Below are positions 19,416 through 28,822 of a DNA stretch of 64,000 nt, piece after piece. Source of the DNA: Nocardia mangyaensis (GTDB lineage: Bacteria > Actinomycetota > Actinomycetes > Mycobacteriales > Mycobacteriaceae); the NCBI RefSeq assembly GCF_001886715.1, contig NZ_CP018082.1, forward strand, positions 496,001 through 560,000, given 5' to 3'. A program made the translations under genes and the position numbers. The notes below the pieces were generated by a model that had not been told where the DNA came from, searched no databases, and saw nothing but the letters and a program-made list of their open reading frames with translations. Each line of letters opens with the position of its first letter. The first letter of the stretch is position 1.

Positions 19416-20434
19416 CGGTCCTCCGATTCCAGAACGGCGACCAGGTTCTGCTGCAGCGCGGGGCCGCTGGTCGCATGAGCGAGAGTCCGGTTCGCGTCGC
19501 CGGAGATGATGGCCGTGGCGGCGTTGCCGATCCGTTCCAGGCCCGCCGCGAACATCGGGTTGCCCGCGAGCGGACCGCCGGACGGATTGACCCGGGTGTC
19601 GGGGGACAGGCCGATCGCCTCGGCCAGGATCAGCTGTTGATGGCTGAACGGCGCGTGGAGTTCGGCCAGGTCGAAGGTGGTGTCGCCACGGGTGGCGGCC
19701 GCGGCGGCCCTGGTGGTGGACGGTGAGCGGGTCAGGTCGCGACCACCGAGTGCCTGGGCGTCGATGTTGTGCGCCATTCCGGTGATCCACGCCGGGCGCT
19801 CGCACAGTTCGCGGGCCCGATCGCCGACCGCGAGCACGATCGCGGCGGCACCGTCGGTGACCGGCGCGATGTCGTGGGCGCGCAGCGGATCGGCGACATA
19901 GGGTGCCGCCAGCAGGGCTTCGATGTCACCGCCGGCGACGGCGGCCATCTCCTGTTCGGTCCAGCGGCCGGCGTCCAGCCCGGCCCGCGCCTGCAGGCCC
20001 GCGATCGAGACGGCGTCCGGCCACAGCGGCGCGACCAGGTACGGATCGAGCTGCATGGTCAGTACCTGCTGGATGGACTCGGCGGCCGAGGACTTGCCGA
20101 AGCCGTAGACGAGCGCGGTCTCGGCCTGGCCGGACAGCAGCTTCACCCACGCCTCGTACAGGGCCCAGGCCGCGTCCATCTCGACGTGCGACTCGTTGAT
20201 CGGCGGCACGGCGCCGATCGCGTCGACCGCCGAGATGAACGAGAAGGCCCGGCCTGCCAGGAAATCCGAGGACCCCGAGCACCAGAAGTCGATATCGGAC
20301 TTGGTGATGCCGAGATCGGCGTAGAGCTGCTGGAAGCACGGCACGAGCATCTCGACGCCGTTGGTGGTGCCGAAGGTCTCCGGCACATGCGGTGCGTGGG
20401 CGAACCCCACCACCGCGATTTCGGGAATACTCAA
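19412..20434 (-). CDS. ltp4: Ltp4, SCP-2 thiolase-fold protein
   Basis: 340 residues, shorter than a true thiolase. The segment WCSGSSDFLAGRAFSF keeps a Cys early on, but the catalytic His position reads VNPSGGPLAGNPMF instead of GHPxG. The start is TTG at 20434, preceded by AGAGG inside the end of the DUF35 gene; no better in-frame start is visible. Together with Ltp3 and the tandem DUF35 protein it probably forms an aldolase-type or lyase complex of the sterol side-chain pathway. The symbol rests on similarity to Rv3522 as recalled. Confidence 0.82.
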
Positions 20435-20443
20435 CGTCGCCTC

Positions 20444-21415
20444 TCAGAGGTGGTGCTGGTAGGACTCGTACGGGGCATCGGCCTCGCCGGTCGGGCGGAA
20501 GTGATCGATGTTGGCCAGGGCGTGGCCCCATTCCTCGCGCGGCTTCCACACGGCCTCGACTCGCATGCCCATCCGCACCTCGGACGCCTCACAGCCGAGA
20601 ACCAGGTGCAGGAACGGGATGTCGGCGCCGTCGAGGAGCACATAGGCGGCCACGTACGGCGGCTTGATGCGCTGGCCGAGGAACGGCACGTTGACGATGC
20701 AGAAGGTGGTCACCGTGCCCTTGTCGGGCAGCTCCACCAGATCATCGGTGGGGGTGCCGTCGGTCGGGTTGGCGCCGCGCGGCGGGAAATACACCCGCCC
20801 GCCCGCCTCGGAGCGTCCGCCGATCAGTTTGCCTTCGGCCAGACCGCGCAGGTAGACGCTCTCCTGAGGGGACGCGGTGTGCTTGTAGCTCAGATCGACG
20901 GGGGTGGTCACCATGGTGACCGGCTCGGCGGTGTCGTCGGTGGGTGGCGCTGCCGCGGCGGCCTCGCCCGGTTCGAAGCAGGCGATGTCGGTGATGCTGC
21001 CGGTTGGCTCGTCGGCCCACCGGGCGCGCACGCGCATGCCGGTGCTCAGCTGGGTCGGGTCGGTGACGTCCAGCGCGTGCAACAGGGCCGTATCGGCGCC
21101 GTCGAGCTGGATCAACGCCCAGGCGAACGGGCGGTCGAACGGCTGGCCTGGCAGCGGTTCGGGCACCCATGTCCATGACTGCACCGTGCCGGTCGGCGCG
21201 ACCTCGACCAGCTCGGCCAGCGGGGCCGAGGTGATCGGGTCGTACTCCTGGGCGGGCACCAGCACCCGGCCGTCACTGCCGCGAACGCCGAGTATTCGGC
21301 GTTCGCGCAGTCCGGTCAGGAAGGCGCCGATGATAGGTCCGACGGATCTGGTGTAGTCGAACTGCACCCGGAGGGGTGCACTCAATACTTCCACTGCGGT
21401 ATTCCCCTGGGTCAC
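20444..21415 (-). CDS. Tandem DUF35 OB-fold acyl-CoA-associated protein (Rv3521-like)
   Basis: 323 residues with two DUF35/ChsH2-C-like OB-fold units, about 25-150 and 185-315, each with a FLTGLRERRILG or YLRGLAEGKLIGG helix and a VPAQEYDP or FPPRGANP strand. The usual zinc-ribbon cysteines are missing (LVPAQEY, YFPPRGA instead of C-x2-C). DUF35 proteins pair with Ltp-type aldolases or MaoC hydratases and shape the acyl-CoA site. First gene of the minus-strand ltp operon; GTG start, with a KstR-like site 10 bases upstream of it. Confidence 0.82.
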   Translation of the reverse strand: MTQGNTAVEVLSAPLRVQFDYTRSVGPIIGAFLTGLRERRILGVRGSDGRVLVPAQEYDPITSAPLAELVEVAPTGTVQSWTWVPEPLPGQPFDRPFAWALIQLDGADTALLHALDVTDPTQLSTGMRVRARWADEPTGSITDIACFEPGEAAAAAPPTDDTAEPVTMVTTPVDLSYKHTASPQESVYLRGLAEGKLIGGRSEAGGRVYFPPRGANPTDGTPTDDLVELPDKGTVTTFCIVNVPFLGQRIKPPYVAAYVLLDGADIPFLHLVLGCEASEVRMGMRVEAVWKPREEWGHALANIDHFRPTGEADAPYESYQHHL

Positions 21416-21424
21416 GATATCGAG

Positions 21425-21438
21425 TAGAACAGGTTCTT
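21425..21438. promoter_or_regulatory. KstR-like operator with abutting -10 box
   Basis: TAGAACAGGTTCTT matches T-N2-AAC-N2-GTT-N2-A except the final base. It lies in the 61-base gap between the divergent DUF35 and LLM genes. On the plus strand TATTCT (21438-21443) fits TANNNT and shares the last operator base. Confidence 0.65.
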
Positions 21439-21476
21439 ATTCTGCTGGCAAGGATTCGCCGGAAAGGGCGTCGGTC

Positions 21477-22514
21477 ATGAAATTCGGACTGCAACTCGGT
21501 TACTGGGCTGCGCAGCCACCCGCCAATGCCGGCGAGCTGGTGATCGCGGCCGAGGAAACCGGCTTCGACGCCGTGTTCGCGGCCGAGTCCTGGGGCTCGG
21601 ACGCCTTCACGCCGCTGGCCTGGTGGGGGTCGAGGACCGAGCGGGTGCGCCTGGGAACCTCGGTCGCGCAGCTGTCGGCGCGCACCCCGGCCGCGGCCGC
21701 GATGCACGCGCTCACCCTCGATCACCTCAGCGGCGGCCGGGCCATCCTCGGTCTCGGTGTCTCCGGCCCGCAGGTGGTGGAGGGCTGGTATGGCCAGCCG
21801 TTCGCGCAGCCGCTGCGCCGCACCCGCGAATACGTCGACATCGTGCGCAAGGTGCTGGCCCGCGAGGCTCCGGTGACCTCCGAGGGCAAGCACTACGGGC
21901 TGCCCTACGCCGGTCCCGGCGCGACGGGACTGGGCAAACCGCTCAAGCCGATCGTGCATCCGCTCCGTGCCGATCTGCCGATCTGGCTGGGGGCGGAGGG
22001 GCCGAAGAATGTCGCCCAGACCGCCGAGATCGCCGACGGCTGGCTGGCGATCTACTACGCCCCGCGCCTGGCGGGCATGTACAACGAGTGGCTCGACGAG
22101 GGCTTCGCGCGAGCGGGCGCCCGCCGTGGCCGGGCCGATTTCGAGATCGCCGCCAGCGCGCAGGTGGTGCTGACCGATGAGCCGGCGGCCGAGATCGAGC
22201 GGATGCGCTGGGTCACCTCGCTCTACATCGGTGGCATGGGCGCCCCAGAGCTGAACTTCCACGCCCAGGTGTACAAGCGGATGGGCTACGCGAGGGAGGT
22301 CGACGAGATCTCGGCCCTGTTCCAGGCGGGTCGCAAGGCCGAGGCCGCGGCGGCGGTGCCCGACGAGCTGATCACCGACACCGCGATCTTCGGCACCGAG
22401 GACCACGTGCGCACCCGGCTGAAGGAATGGGAGGACGCCGGGGTGACGATGATGCTGATCTCGGTTTCGGACGCCGATCAGATGCGTCGGCTCCAAACCC
22501 TTGTATCGACCTAG
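21477..22514 (+). CDS. LLM-class F420-dependent oxidoreductase (Rv3520c-like)
   Basis: 345-residue luciferase-like oxidoreductase: MKFGLQLGYWAAQPP, then RVRLGTSVAQLSARTPAAAAMHALTLDHLSGGRAILGLGVSGPQ, the core of the family. The second half has WLGAEGPKNVAQTAEIADGW. I recall Rv3520c next to Rv3521 and ltp4 in M. tuberculosis, which matches here. ATG at 21477 after GGAAAGGG. Its TAG stop lies inside the KstR operator of the next gene. Its reaction in sterol catabolism is not established. Confidence 0.85.
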   Translation: MKFGLQLGYWAAQPPANAGELVIAAEETGFDAVFAAESWGSDAFTPLAWWGSRTERVRLGTSVAQLSARTPAAAAMHALTLDHLSGGRAILGLGVSGPQVVEGWYGQPFAQPLRRTREYVDIVRKVLAREAPVTSEGKHYGLPYAGPGATGLGKPLKPIVHPLRADLPIWLGAEGPKNVAQTAEIADGWLAIYYAPRLAGMYNEWLDEGFARAGARRGRADFEIAASAQVVLTDEPAAEIERMRWVTSLYIGGMGAPELNFHAQVYKRMGYAREVDEISALFQAGRKAEAAAAVPDELITDTAIFGTEDHVRTRLKEWEDAGVTMMLISVSDADQMRRLQTLVST

Positions 22515-22525
22515 AACACGTTCTA
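22512..22525. promoter_or_regulatory. Perfect palindromic KstR operator with overlapping -10 box
   Basis: TAGAACACGTTCTA is a perfect palindrome and full consensus match. Its last TA opens TAAATT (22524-22529), a TANNNT -10 element, and seven bases later comes the GTG at 22537, so the mRNA is probably leaderless. The first three bases are the stop codon of the preceding gene. Confidence 0.85.
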
Positions 22526-22536
22526 AATTCGATGGG

Positions 22537-24072
22537 GTGAGCAGCCAGCAGACAACGGAAGTCCTCGGACTGTGGAATATCGCCGCGGCCGATCCCGAGC
22601 GGATCGCCGTCGTCGACCCGGACGGCAGGGAGATCAGCTATCGAGAATTGGCCACTCTCGCCAACCGCTACGCCAACGGCCTACGCGGGATCGGATTGCG
22701 GACCGGCGACGTCGTGGTCAGCATGCTGCACAACGGTGTGGAGGCGATCGCCGCGTATTTCGCCGCCTACCAGGCGGGTCTCTACATCGTCGCGGTGAAC
22801 TGGCACCTCACCGCGCCGGAGATCGCCTACATCCTCGGTGACAGCGACGCCTCGGCCTTCCTGGCCAGTGAGCGTTTCGCCGCCACCGCGGCCGAGGCCG
22901 CCGACCTCGCCGAACTGTCCGCCGACGCCCGCTTCGCGGTGGGCACCATCCCCGGCTTCCGGCCGGTGTCGTGGCTCGGCGCCGCCGACACCGGCAGGCC
23001 GGACGAGCGTTCGGTGGGCGCGCCGATGCTCTACACCTCGGGCACGACCGGGCGCCCCAAGGGCGTTCGCCGCCCGCTGACCGGCGCCGACCCCGATGTG
23101 GTTCCGCCGCCGAACAAGGCGTTCTTCAGCCTGTTCGACCTCGCGCCCTACGACGAGCACGTGCACATCTGCGGTTCGCCGCTCTATCACACGGCCGTGC
23201 TGAACTTCTCCACCATCTCGATCCAGTTGGGGCACAAGCTCGTCCTGATGGATCGCTGGGACGCCGAGGACATGCTCCGGCTGATCGAGCAGCAGAAGGT
23301 GACGCACAGCCACATGGTGCCCACCCAGTTCCATCGCCTGCTCGCGCTGCCGGAGGAGGTGCGCGCCCGCTACGACGTCTCCTCGTTGCGCAGCATGGTG
23401 CACGGCGCCGCGCCGTGCCCGCCGCAGACCAAGCGGCAGATGCTCGAGTGGTGGGGTCCGGTCGTCACCGAGTACTACGCCGCCACCGAGGGCGGCGGCA
23501 CGGTGATCAACGGGACCGAATGGCTGGAAAAGCCCGGCTCGGTGGGCAAGGCCTGGCCGTGGTCGGTGATCAAGGTGCTCGACGAGGCCGACGGCACCGA
23601 ACTGCCCGCGGGCAAAGAGGGCCTGGTCTACATGAAGATGGGCGCGTCGAGCTTCGAGTACCACCACGCCAAGGAGAAGACCGAGGAGGCGCGCGTCGGT
23701 GACCTGTTCACCGTCGGTGACATCGGCTATCTCGACGAGGACGGCTACCTGTTCCTGTGCGACCGTCGCTCGGACCTGATCCTGTCCGGCGGAGTGAACA
23801 TCTACCCGGCCGAGATCGAAGGCGTGCTGATGAGTCACCCGAAGGTGGCCGACGTGGCGGTTCTCGGTGTGCCCGACCCGGATTGGGGTCAGCAGGTGAA
23901 GGCCTTCGTCCAGCCGGTCGACGGTCTCGCCGGCGACGAGGCGCTGACCGCCGAGATCCTCGAGTTCGCCGCCGGTCAGCTCGCCAAGTACAAGCTGCCC
24001 CGCACGGTCGAATTCCGCGCGGAGCTGCCCCGAGACCCCAACGGCAAGCTGTACAAGCGCCGCCTGCTGTGA
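22537..24072 (+). CDS. Acyl-CoA synthetase (FadD type)
   Basis: 511-residue ANL-superfamily acyl-CoA ligase: P-loop LYTSGTTGRPKG (about 167-178), adenylate motif YYAATEGGG, YLDEDGYLFLCDRRSDLILSGG and catalytic-lysine region PRDPNGKLYKRRLL at the C-terminus. GTG at 22537 is picked because it lies at the predicted transcription start and no upstream residues look conserved. Under a perfect KstR operator, so it probably activates a sterol-side-chain acid. It is distinct from FadD19 encoded at 26527; which FadD it corresponds to I cannot say. Confidence 0.87.
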   Translation: MSSQQTTEVLGLWNIAAADPERIAVVDPDGREISYRELATLANRYANGLRGIGLRTGDVVVSMLHNGVEAIAAYFAAYQAGLYIVAVNWHLTAPEIAYILGDSDASAFLASERFAATAAEAADLAELSADARFAVGTIPGFRPVSWLGAADTGRPDERSVGAPMLYTSGTTGRPKGVRRPLTGADPDVVPPPNKAFFSLFDLAPYDEHVHICGSPLYHTAVLNFSTISIQLGHKLVLMDRWDAEDMLRLIEQQKVTHSHMVPTQFHRLLALPEEVRARYDVSSLRSMVHGAAPCPPQTKRQMLEWWGPVVTEYYAATEGGGTVINGTEWLEKPGSVGKAWPWSVIKVLDEADGTELPAGKEGLVYMKMGASSFEYHHAKEKTEEARVGDLFTVGDIGYLDEDGYLFLCDRRSDLILSGGVNIYPAEIEGVLMSHPKVADVAVLGVPDPDWGQQVKAFVQPVDGLAGDEALTAEILEFAAGQLAKYKLPRTVEFRAELPRDPNGKLYKRRLL

Positions 24073-24074
24073 GA

Positions 24075-24134
24075 GCTGTTCCCGCTCAGGCGGCTTCGCG
24101 CCACTCCGGCGGCAGTCCGAAGAGCGGGAACAGC
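24075..24134. terminator. Inverted repeat spanning a convergent gene end
   Basis: Perfect 13-base arms (24075-24087 and 24122-24134) around a 34-base loop. The left arm follows the fadD stop; the right arm is inside the last codons of the sigma factor gene. It can act as a terminator for the plus-strand transcript and spans the end of the minus-strand one. Confidence 0.5.
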
Positions 24135-25084
24135 CGCTGGGTGTCGAGGAAGAAGTTGAGTCCGGCGATGGTCTCGCCCTCGAGCTCGAGCACCGTGATC
24201 GACCACGGCACCCAGACACCGGGCTCCTCGCTCGGCTTGTAGTGGCCGAAGGCGGGCAGGCCGTTGGCGCCCGCCAGCGGCACCATCCGCGAATCCCGGC
24301 ACGCGCTGCCGGTGCCGAGCATGAACGCGGCCACGTTCGCCGGACCGGAGATCCAGAGATCGAACGGCGGCATGGACAGTGCCACATCGGCTTTGAGCAG
24401 GGTGGTGAGCGCGTCCATGTCGTAGGACTCGAAGGCCTGGACGAAATCGTCGATCAGCTTGCGCTGGCCGGGATCGGACTCGTCGAACCCATCGGTGACC
24501 GTCGGCGACACCTTGGACATGGTGGCCCTGGCGCGCTGCAAGGCGCTGTTCACCGACGCGGGCGACATCATCAGCGCCTCGGCGGTCTCACTCGCCGTGA
24601 AGCGCAGTACCTCGCGCATGATCAGGATCGCGCGCTGGGTGGCGGGCAGATGCTGACAGGCGGCGACGAAGGCCAGGCGCAGCGTGTCCTTGGTCGAGGC
24701 GTGCTCGGCCGGGTCGGCGCCGAAGGCGAGCGCGTTGGGAATGGGCTCGATCCACACGTAGTCCGGCTGCGGGGCAGGCAGCGGTGAATCCGGGCGGCCC
24801 GGCCCGTTGAGATCCATCGGTCTGGCTCGGCTCTGCGGCCGGTCGAGCATGTCCAGACAGATGTTGGTGGCGATCTTGTACAGCCACGAGCGCAGGCTGG
24901 CGCGGCCCTCGAACGAGTCGTAGGAGCGCCAGGCGCGGGTGAAGGTCTCCTGCACGGCGTCCTCGGCCTCGAAGGAGGAGCCGAGCATGCGGTAGGCGTA
25001 CGCGCACAACTCGCGCCGGTGCGTCTCGAATTCGGCGAGCACGTCGGGATCGGGGCCGGTGGTCGCGGTTGTGGCGTCGGTCAT
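24086..25084 (-). CDS. ECF sigma factor with C-terminal SnoaL-like domain (SigG/SigJ-like)
   Basis: 332 residues. Region 2 (about 17-85) includes CAYAYRMLGSSFEAEDAVQETFTRAWRSY, and region 4 (about 130-185) includes LPATQRAILIMREVLRFTASETAEAL. The last 130 residues form an NTF2/SnoaL-like domain that, in this class, replaces an anti-sigma factor and tunes activity. M. tuberculosis SigG has the same design. ATG at 25084 is used; a GTG at 25093 is in frame. It is divergent from a VOC-family gene, a typical target for such sigma factors. Confidence 0.85.
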   Translation of the reverse strand: MTDATTATTGPDPDVLAEFETHRRELCAYAYRMLGSSFEAEDAVQETFTRAWRSYDSFEGRASLRSWLYKIATNICLDMLDRPQSRARPMDLNGPGRPDSPLPAPQPDYVWIEPIPNALAFGADPAEHASTKDTLRLAFVAACQHLPATQRAILIMREVLRFTASETAEALMMSPASVNSALQRARATMSKVSPTVTDGFDESDPGQRKLIDDFVQAFESYDMDALTTLLKADVALSMPPFDLWISGPANVAAFMLGTGSACRDSRMVPLAGANGLPAFGHYKPSEEPGVWVPWSITVLELEGETIAGLNFFLDTQRLFPLFGLPPEWREAA

Positions 25085-25211
25085 AGCAGTCACGATGCCA
25101 CAGGGGTCTGACAGCCAACAGAGAGAATTTTCGCCGGTCCGATGAATCCGGAACCGTTGCCGCGTCTACATGAACGAGACAGCAACAACGCGCTTCCGAA
25201 AGGTTCCCGCC

Positions 25212-25628
25212 ATGAGCAGCAAGATGATCTTCATCAACCTCCCCGTCGCCGATCTCGACCGGTCCAAGGGGTTCTACGAGGCGCTCGGCTGGAAAGTGAA
25301 CGAGGATTTCACCGACCAGAACGCATCCTGCATCGTGGTCGACGACAACATCTGCCTGATGCTGCTGACCAAGGACTTCTTCACCACATTCAGCAAGCGC
25401 CCGATCGGCGACACCGCCGGCACGATCGCCGCGGCCTACGCGCTGTCGCTGGGTAGTGCCGCGGAAGTGGACGCGTTGACCGAGGCCGCAGTGGCTGCGG
25501 GTGCCTCCGAGGAAGTGAACGACGACAAGCGGGCCGAGGAAGCTCAGGTGGGTATGCACGGCCGCACCTTCATCGACCCCGACGGCCACCAGTGGGAGCC
25601 CTTCTACATGAACTACCCGGGGGCGTAG
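25212..25628 (+). CDS. VOC/glyoxalase superfamily protein
   Basis: 138 residues in the beta-alpha-beta3 VOC pattern: MIFINLPVADLDRSKGFYEALG at the start and GRTFIDPDGHQWEPFYMN at the end, the form called glyoxalase-superfamily or PhnB-like. No enzymatic assignment is possible. ATG at 25212 is preferred to 25170 because the conserved fold begins there. The gene is divergent from the SnoaL-type sigma factor across a 127-base gap. Confidence 0.82.
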   Translation: MSSKMIFINLPVADLDRSKGFYEALGWKVNEDFTDQNASCIVVDDNICLMLLTKDFFTTFSKRPIGDTAGTIAAAYALSLGSAAEVDALTEAAVAAGASEEVNDDKRAEEAQVGMHGRTFIDPDGHQWEPFYMNYPGA

Positions 25629-25645
25629 TCCCTGCTGAACCTCAG

Positions 25646-25669
25646 GGCGCAGGGCACTTGTCCTGCGCC
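25646..25669. terminator. Bidirectional terminator hairpin
   Basis: GGCGCAGG/CCTGCGCC stem (25646-25653 with 25662-25669) with an 8-base loop, between the convergent VOC and echA19 genes. Confidence 0.6.
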
Positions 25670-25682
25670 GTCGAGGTGCTTC

Positions 25683-26465
25683 TCAGGAGCCGGTGAAAGT
25701 GGGCTTGCGCTTTTCGGCGAAGGCTCGCGGCCCTTCCTTGGCGTCGGCTGATTTGAACACCTCGATGCCGATCTTCGCCTCGATCGGGAACGCCTCGTTC
25801 TCCGGCATGCCCTCGGTTTCGCGCAGGGTGCGCAGCATCGCCTGGACGGCGAGCGGGCCGTTGTCGGCGATCAGGCCGGCCAGCTCCAGGGCCTTGTCGA
25901 GGGCGGTGCCGTCGGGGACCACGTGGCCGATGAGGCCGATCTCCTTGGCCTCGGCAGCGGTGATGTGGCGACCGGTCAGCAGCAGCTCAGCGGCCACCGT
26001 GTACGGGATCTGCCGGGCCAGCCGCACCGCGGAACCACCCAGCGGGAACAGGCCCCAGCGGGCCTCGGAGACGCCGAACTTGGCGCTTTCCGCGGCCACG
26101 CGCAGGTCGGTGCCCTGCAGGATCTCGGTGCCACCGGCAATGGCCGGGCCCTCGACCGCCGCGATCAGCGGCTTGGACAGTCGCCGCCCCTTCAGTAGCG
26201 CGGGGAGGTAGGCCGGGTCCCAGCCGCCGCTGGATGCGGTGTCCCCCGGATGCTGCGAGCTCATCGCCTTCAGGTCCATCCCCGCGCAGAAGGCCCCGCC
26301 CGCACCGGTGAGGATCGCGACGCGGATGTCGGGATCGCTGTCGACCTGGTCCCAGGCGTCGCGCATGATCGCCATCATCTCCCCGGACAGCGCGTTGCGC
26401 GCCTCGGGACGGTTCATGGTCACGATGAGGACGTGGTCGCGCTTCTCGACCAGGCAGTGGGCCAT
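25683..26465 (-). CDS. echA19: Enoyl-CoA hydratase EchA19
   Basis: Crotonase of 260 residues that hydrates the C22 unsaturated side-chain CoA ester of cholesterol in mycobacteria. Oxyanion segments: [31 protein letters not shown] and [20 protein letters not shown]. The ATG at 26465 follows AGGAG; the open frame to 26525 has no family match. Divergent from fadD19 across 61 bases with one KstR-like site, the same pairing I recall for Rv3516/Rv3515c. Confidence 0.9.
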   Translation of the reverse strand: MAHCLVEKRDHVLIVTMNRPEARNALSGEMMAIMRDAWDQVDSDPDIRVAILTGAGGAFCAGMDLKAMSSQHPGDTASSGGWDPAYLPALLKGRRLSKPLIAAVEGPAIAGGTEILQGTDLRVAAESAKFGVSEARWGLFPLGGSAVRLARQIPYTVAAELLLTGRHITAAEAKEIGLIGHVVPDGTALDKALELAGLIADNGPLAVQAMLRTLRETEGMPENEAFPIEAKIGIEVFKSADAKEGPRAFAEKRKPTFTGS

Positions 26466-26501
26466 CTGGATATCTCCTGACATTCGACTCTTGTCAGAAA
26501 C

Positions 26502-26515
26502 AGTAACACGTTCTA
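26502..26515. promoter_or_regulatory. Shared KstR operator of echA19 and fadD19
   Basis: AGTAACACGTTCTA fits the KstR consensus except for the first base. TANNNT boxes abut it on both strands: TATTTT at 26514-26519 for fadD19, and TACTGT read leftwards from 26505 to 26500 for echA19. The fadD19 GTG is seven bases past its -10 box, implying a leaderless mRNA on that side. Confidence 0.75.
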
Positions 26516-26526
26516 TTTTTAACACT

Positions 26527-28170
<1,644 letters not shown>

Positions 28171-28183
28171 CCCGCGAAACACC

Positions 28184-28215
28184 CGGTCCGCCCAGCCTTC
28201 TCGCTGGGCGGACCG
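28184..28215 (+). terminator. fadD19 terminator
   Basis: Perfect 13-bp stem (28184-28196 with 28203-28215), 6-base loop CTTCTC, 14 bases after the fadD19 stop, followed by TTCGGGTT. Confidence 0.85.
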
Positions 28216-28745
28216 TTCGGGTTGCGTGCGGATGAGCGGTTGATCCTTGTCGGCATGAGCGGCGAGGCGAGCAGGCACGGCCGTAGATGCCTCTGGTGAC
28301 GGGTTGTCTTTGGAGGACCGCTTCTTCCGCTGCAGTCGATTGCCGCCCGTGCCTCTCGAGCGACCTCCGGGTGCTGACGGATTTTGCCTCGCAACTGGGT
28401 CATCTGGAAGTCACGCCGAGAGTCGTCCAGCACCTTCTGCTACCCAGGGCGAGGTTCCGCGAGCTGCTCGTGAGACGAAACCTTCGCCGACGGCAGGTGC
28501 GGTCGCTTGAACGGCTTCCCGTCCAGCAAGTCCTCCCAGGCTCTCGGGTACGCACACCTGGACATGTGCTTCTGGGGAGCCGTTCTCCTTGTCCCGCCCG
28601 TAGTCGGAGCGCAGGAGCTCGTTCGTCTCATCTGCATCGGACCAGAGCGGCACAGCCACGCCGCGACCATGAGGTATTTCGACGAGGAGTCTTGGCGTCA
28701 ACACCGCCTCGGCCACGTCAGTACATGTCTAGCGCGAGTGTGGAC
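28216..28745. other. Gap without a convincing gene; possible gene remnant
   Basis: About 530 bases between fadD19 and the AbiE locus. Open frames exist on both strands but none is conserved or well started. On the minus strand, two overlapping frames (28411-28716 and 28440-28670) contain protein-like pieces such as VPLWSDADETNELLRS and CAYPRAWEDLLDGKPFKRP that could be halves of one frameshifted gene. This is weak evidence for a decayed gene. Confidence 0.35.
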
Positions 28746-28820
28746 GTCAATAATCTCACTTATCACCTCGATAGTTACACCCAGAGCGTCGCTATCGATG
28801 ATGGAGATGATATTATTGAC
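28746..28820. promoter_or_regulatory. 29-bp inverted repeat directly before the AbiEi-like gene
   Basis: Arms 28746-28774 and 28792-28820, 21 of 29 positions paired, with identical ends (GTCAATAAT outside, TCGATAG inside) and a 17-base centre. The right arm stops 2 bases before the ATG. The stretch is much more A/T-rich than its surroundings. AbiEi antitoxins are known to bind inverted repeats in their own promoter, so this is a likely autorepression operator. Confidence 0.7.
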
Positions 28821-28822
28821 GA

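Noticed and set aside
28184..28215. Hairpin considered as an operator of the region after fadD19
   Set aside because: Perfect GC stem, short loop and position right after the stop fit a terminator better.
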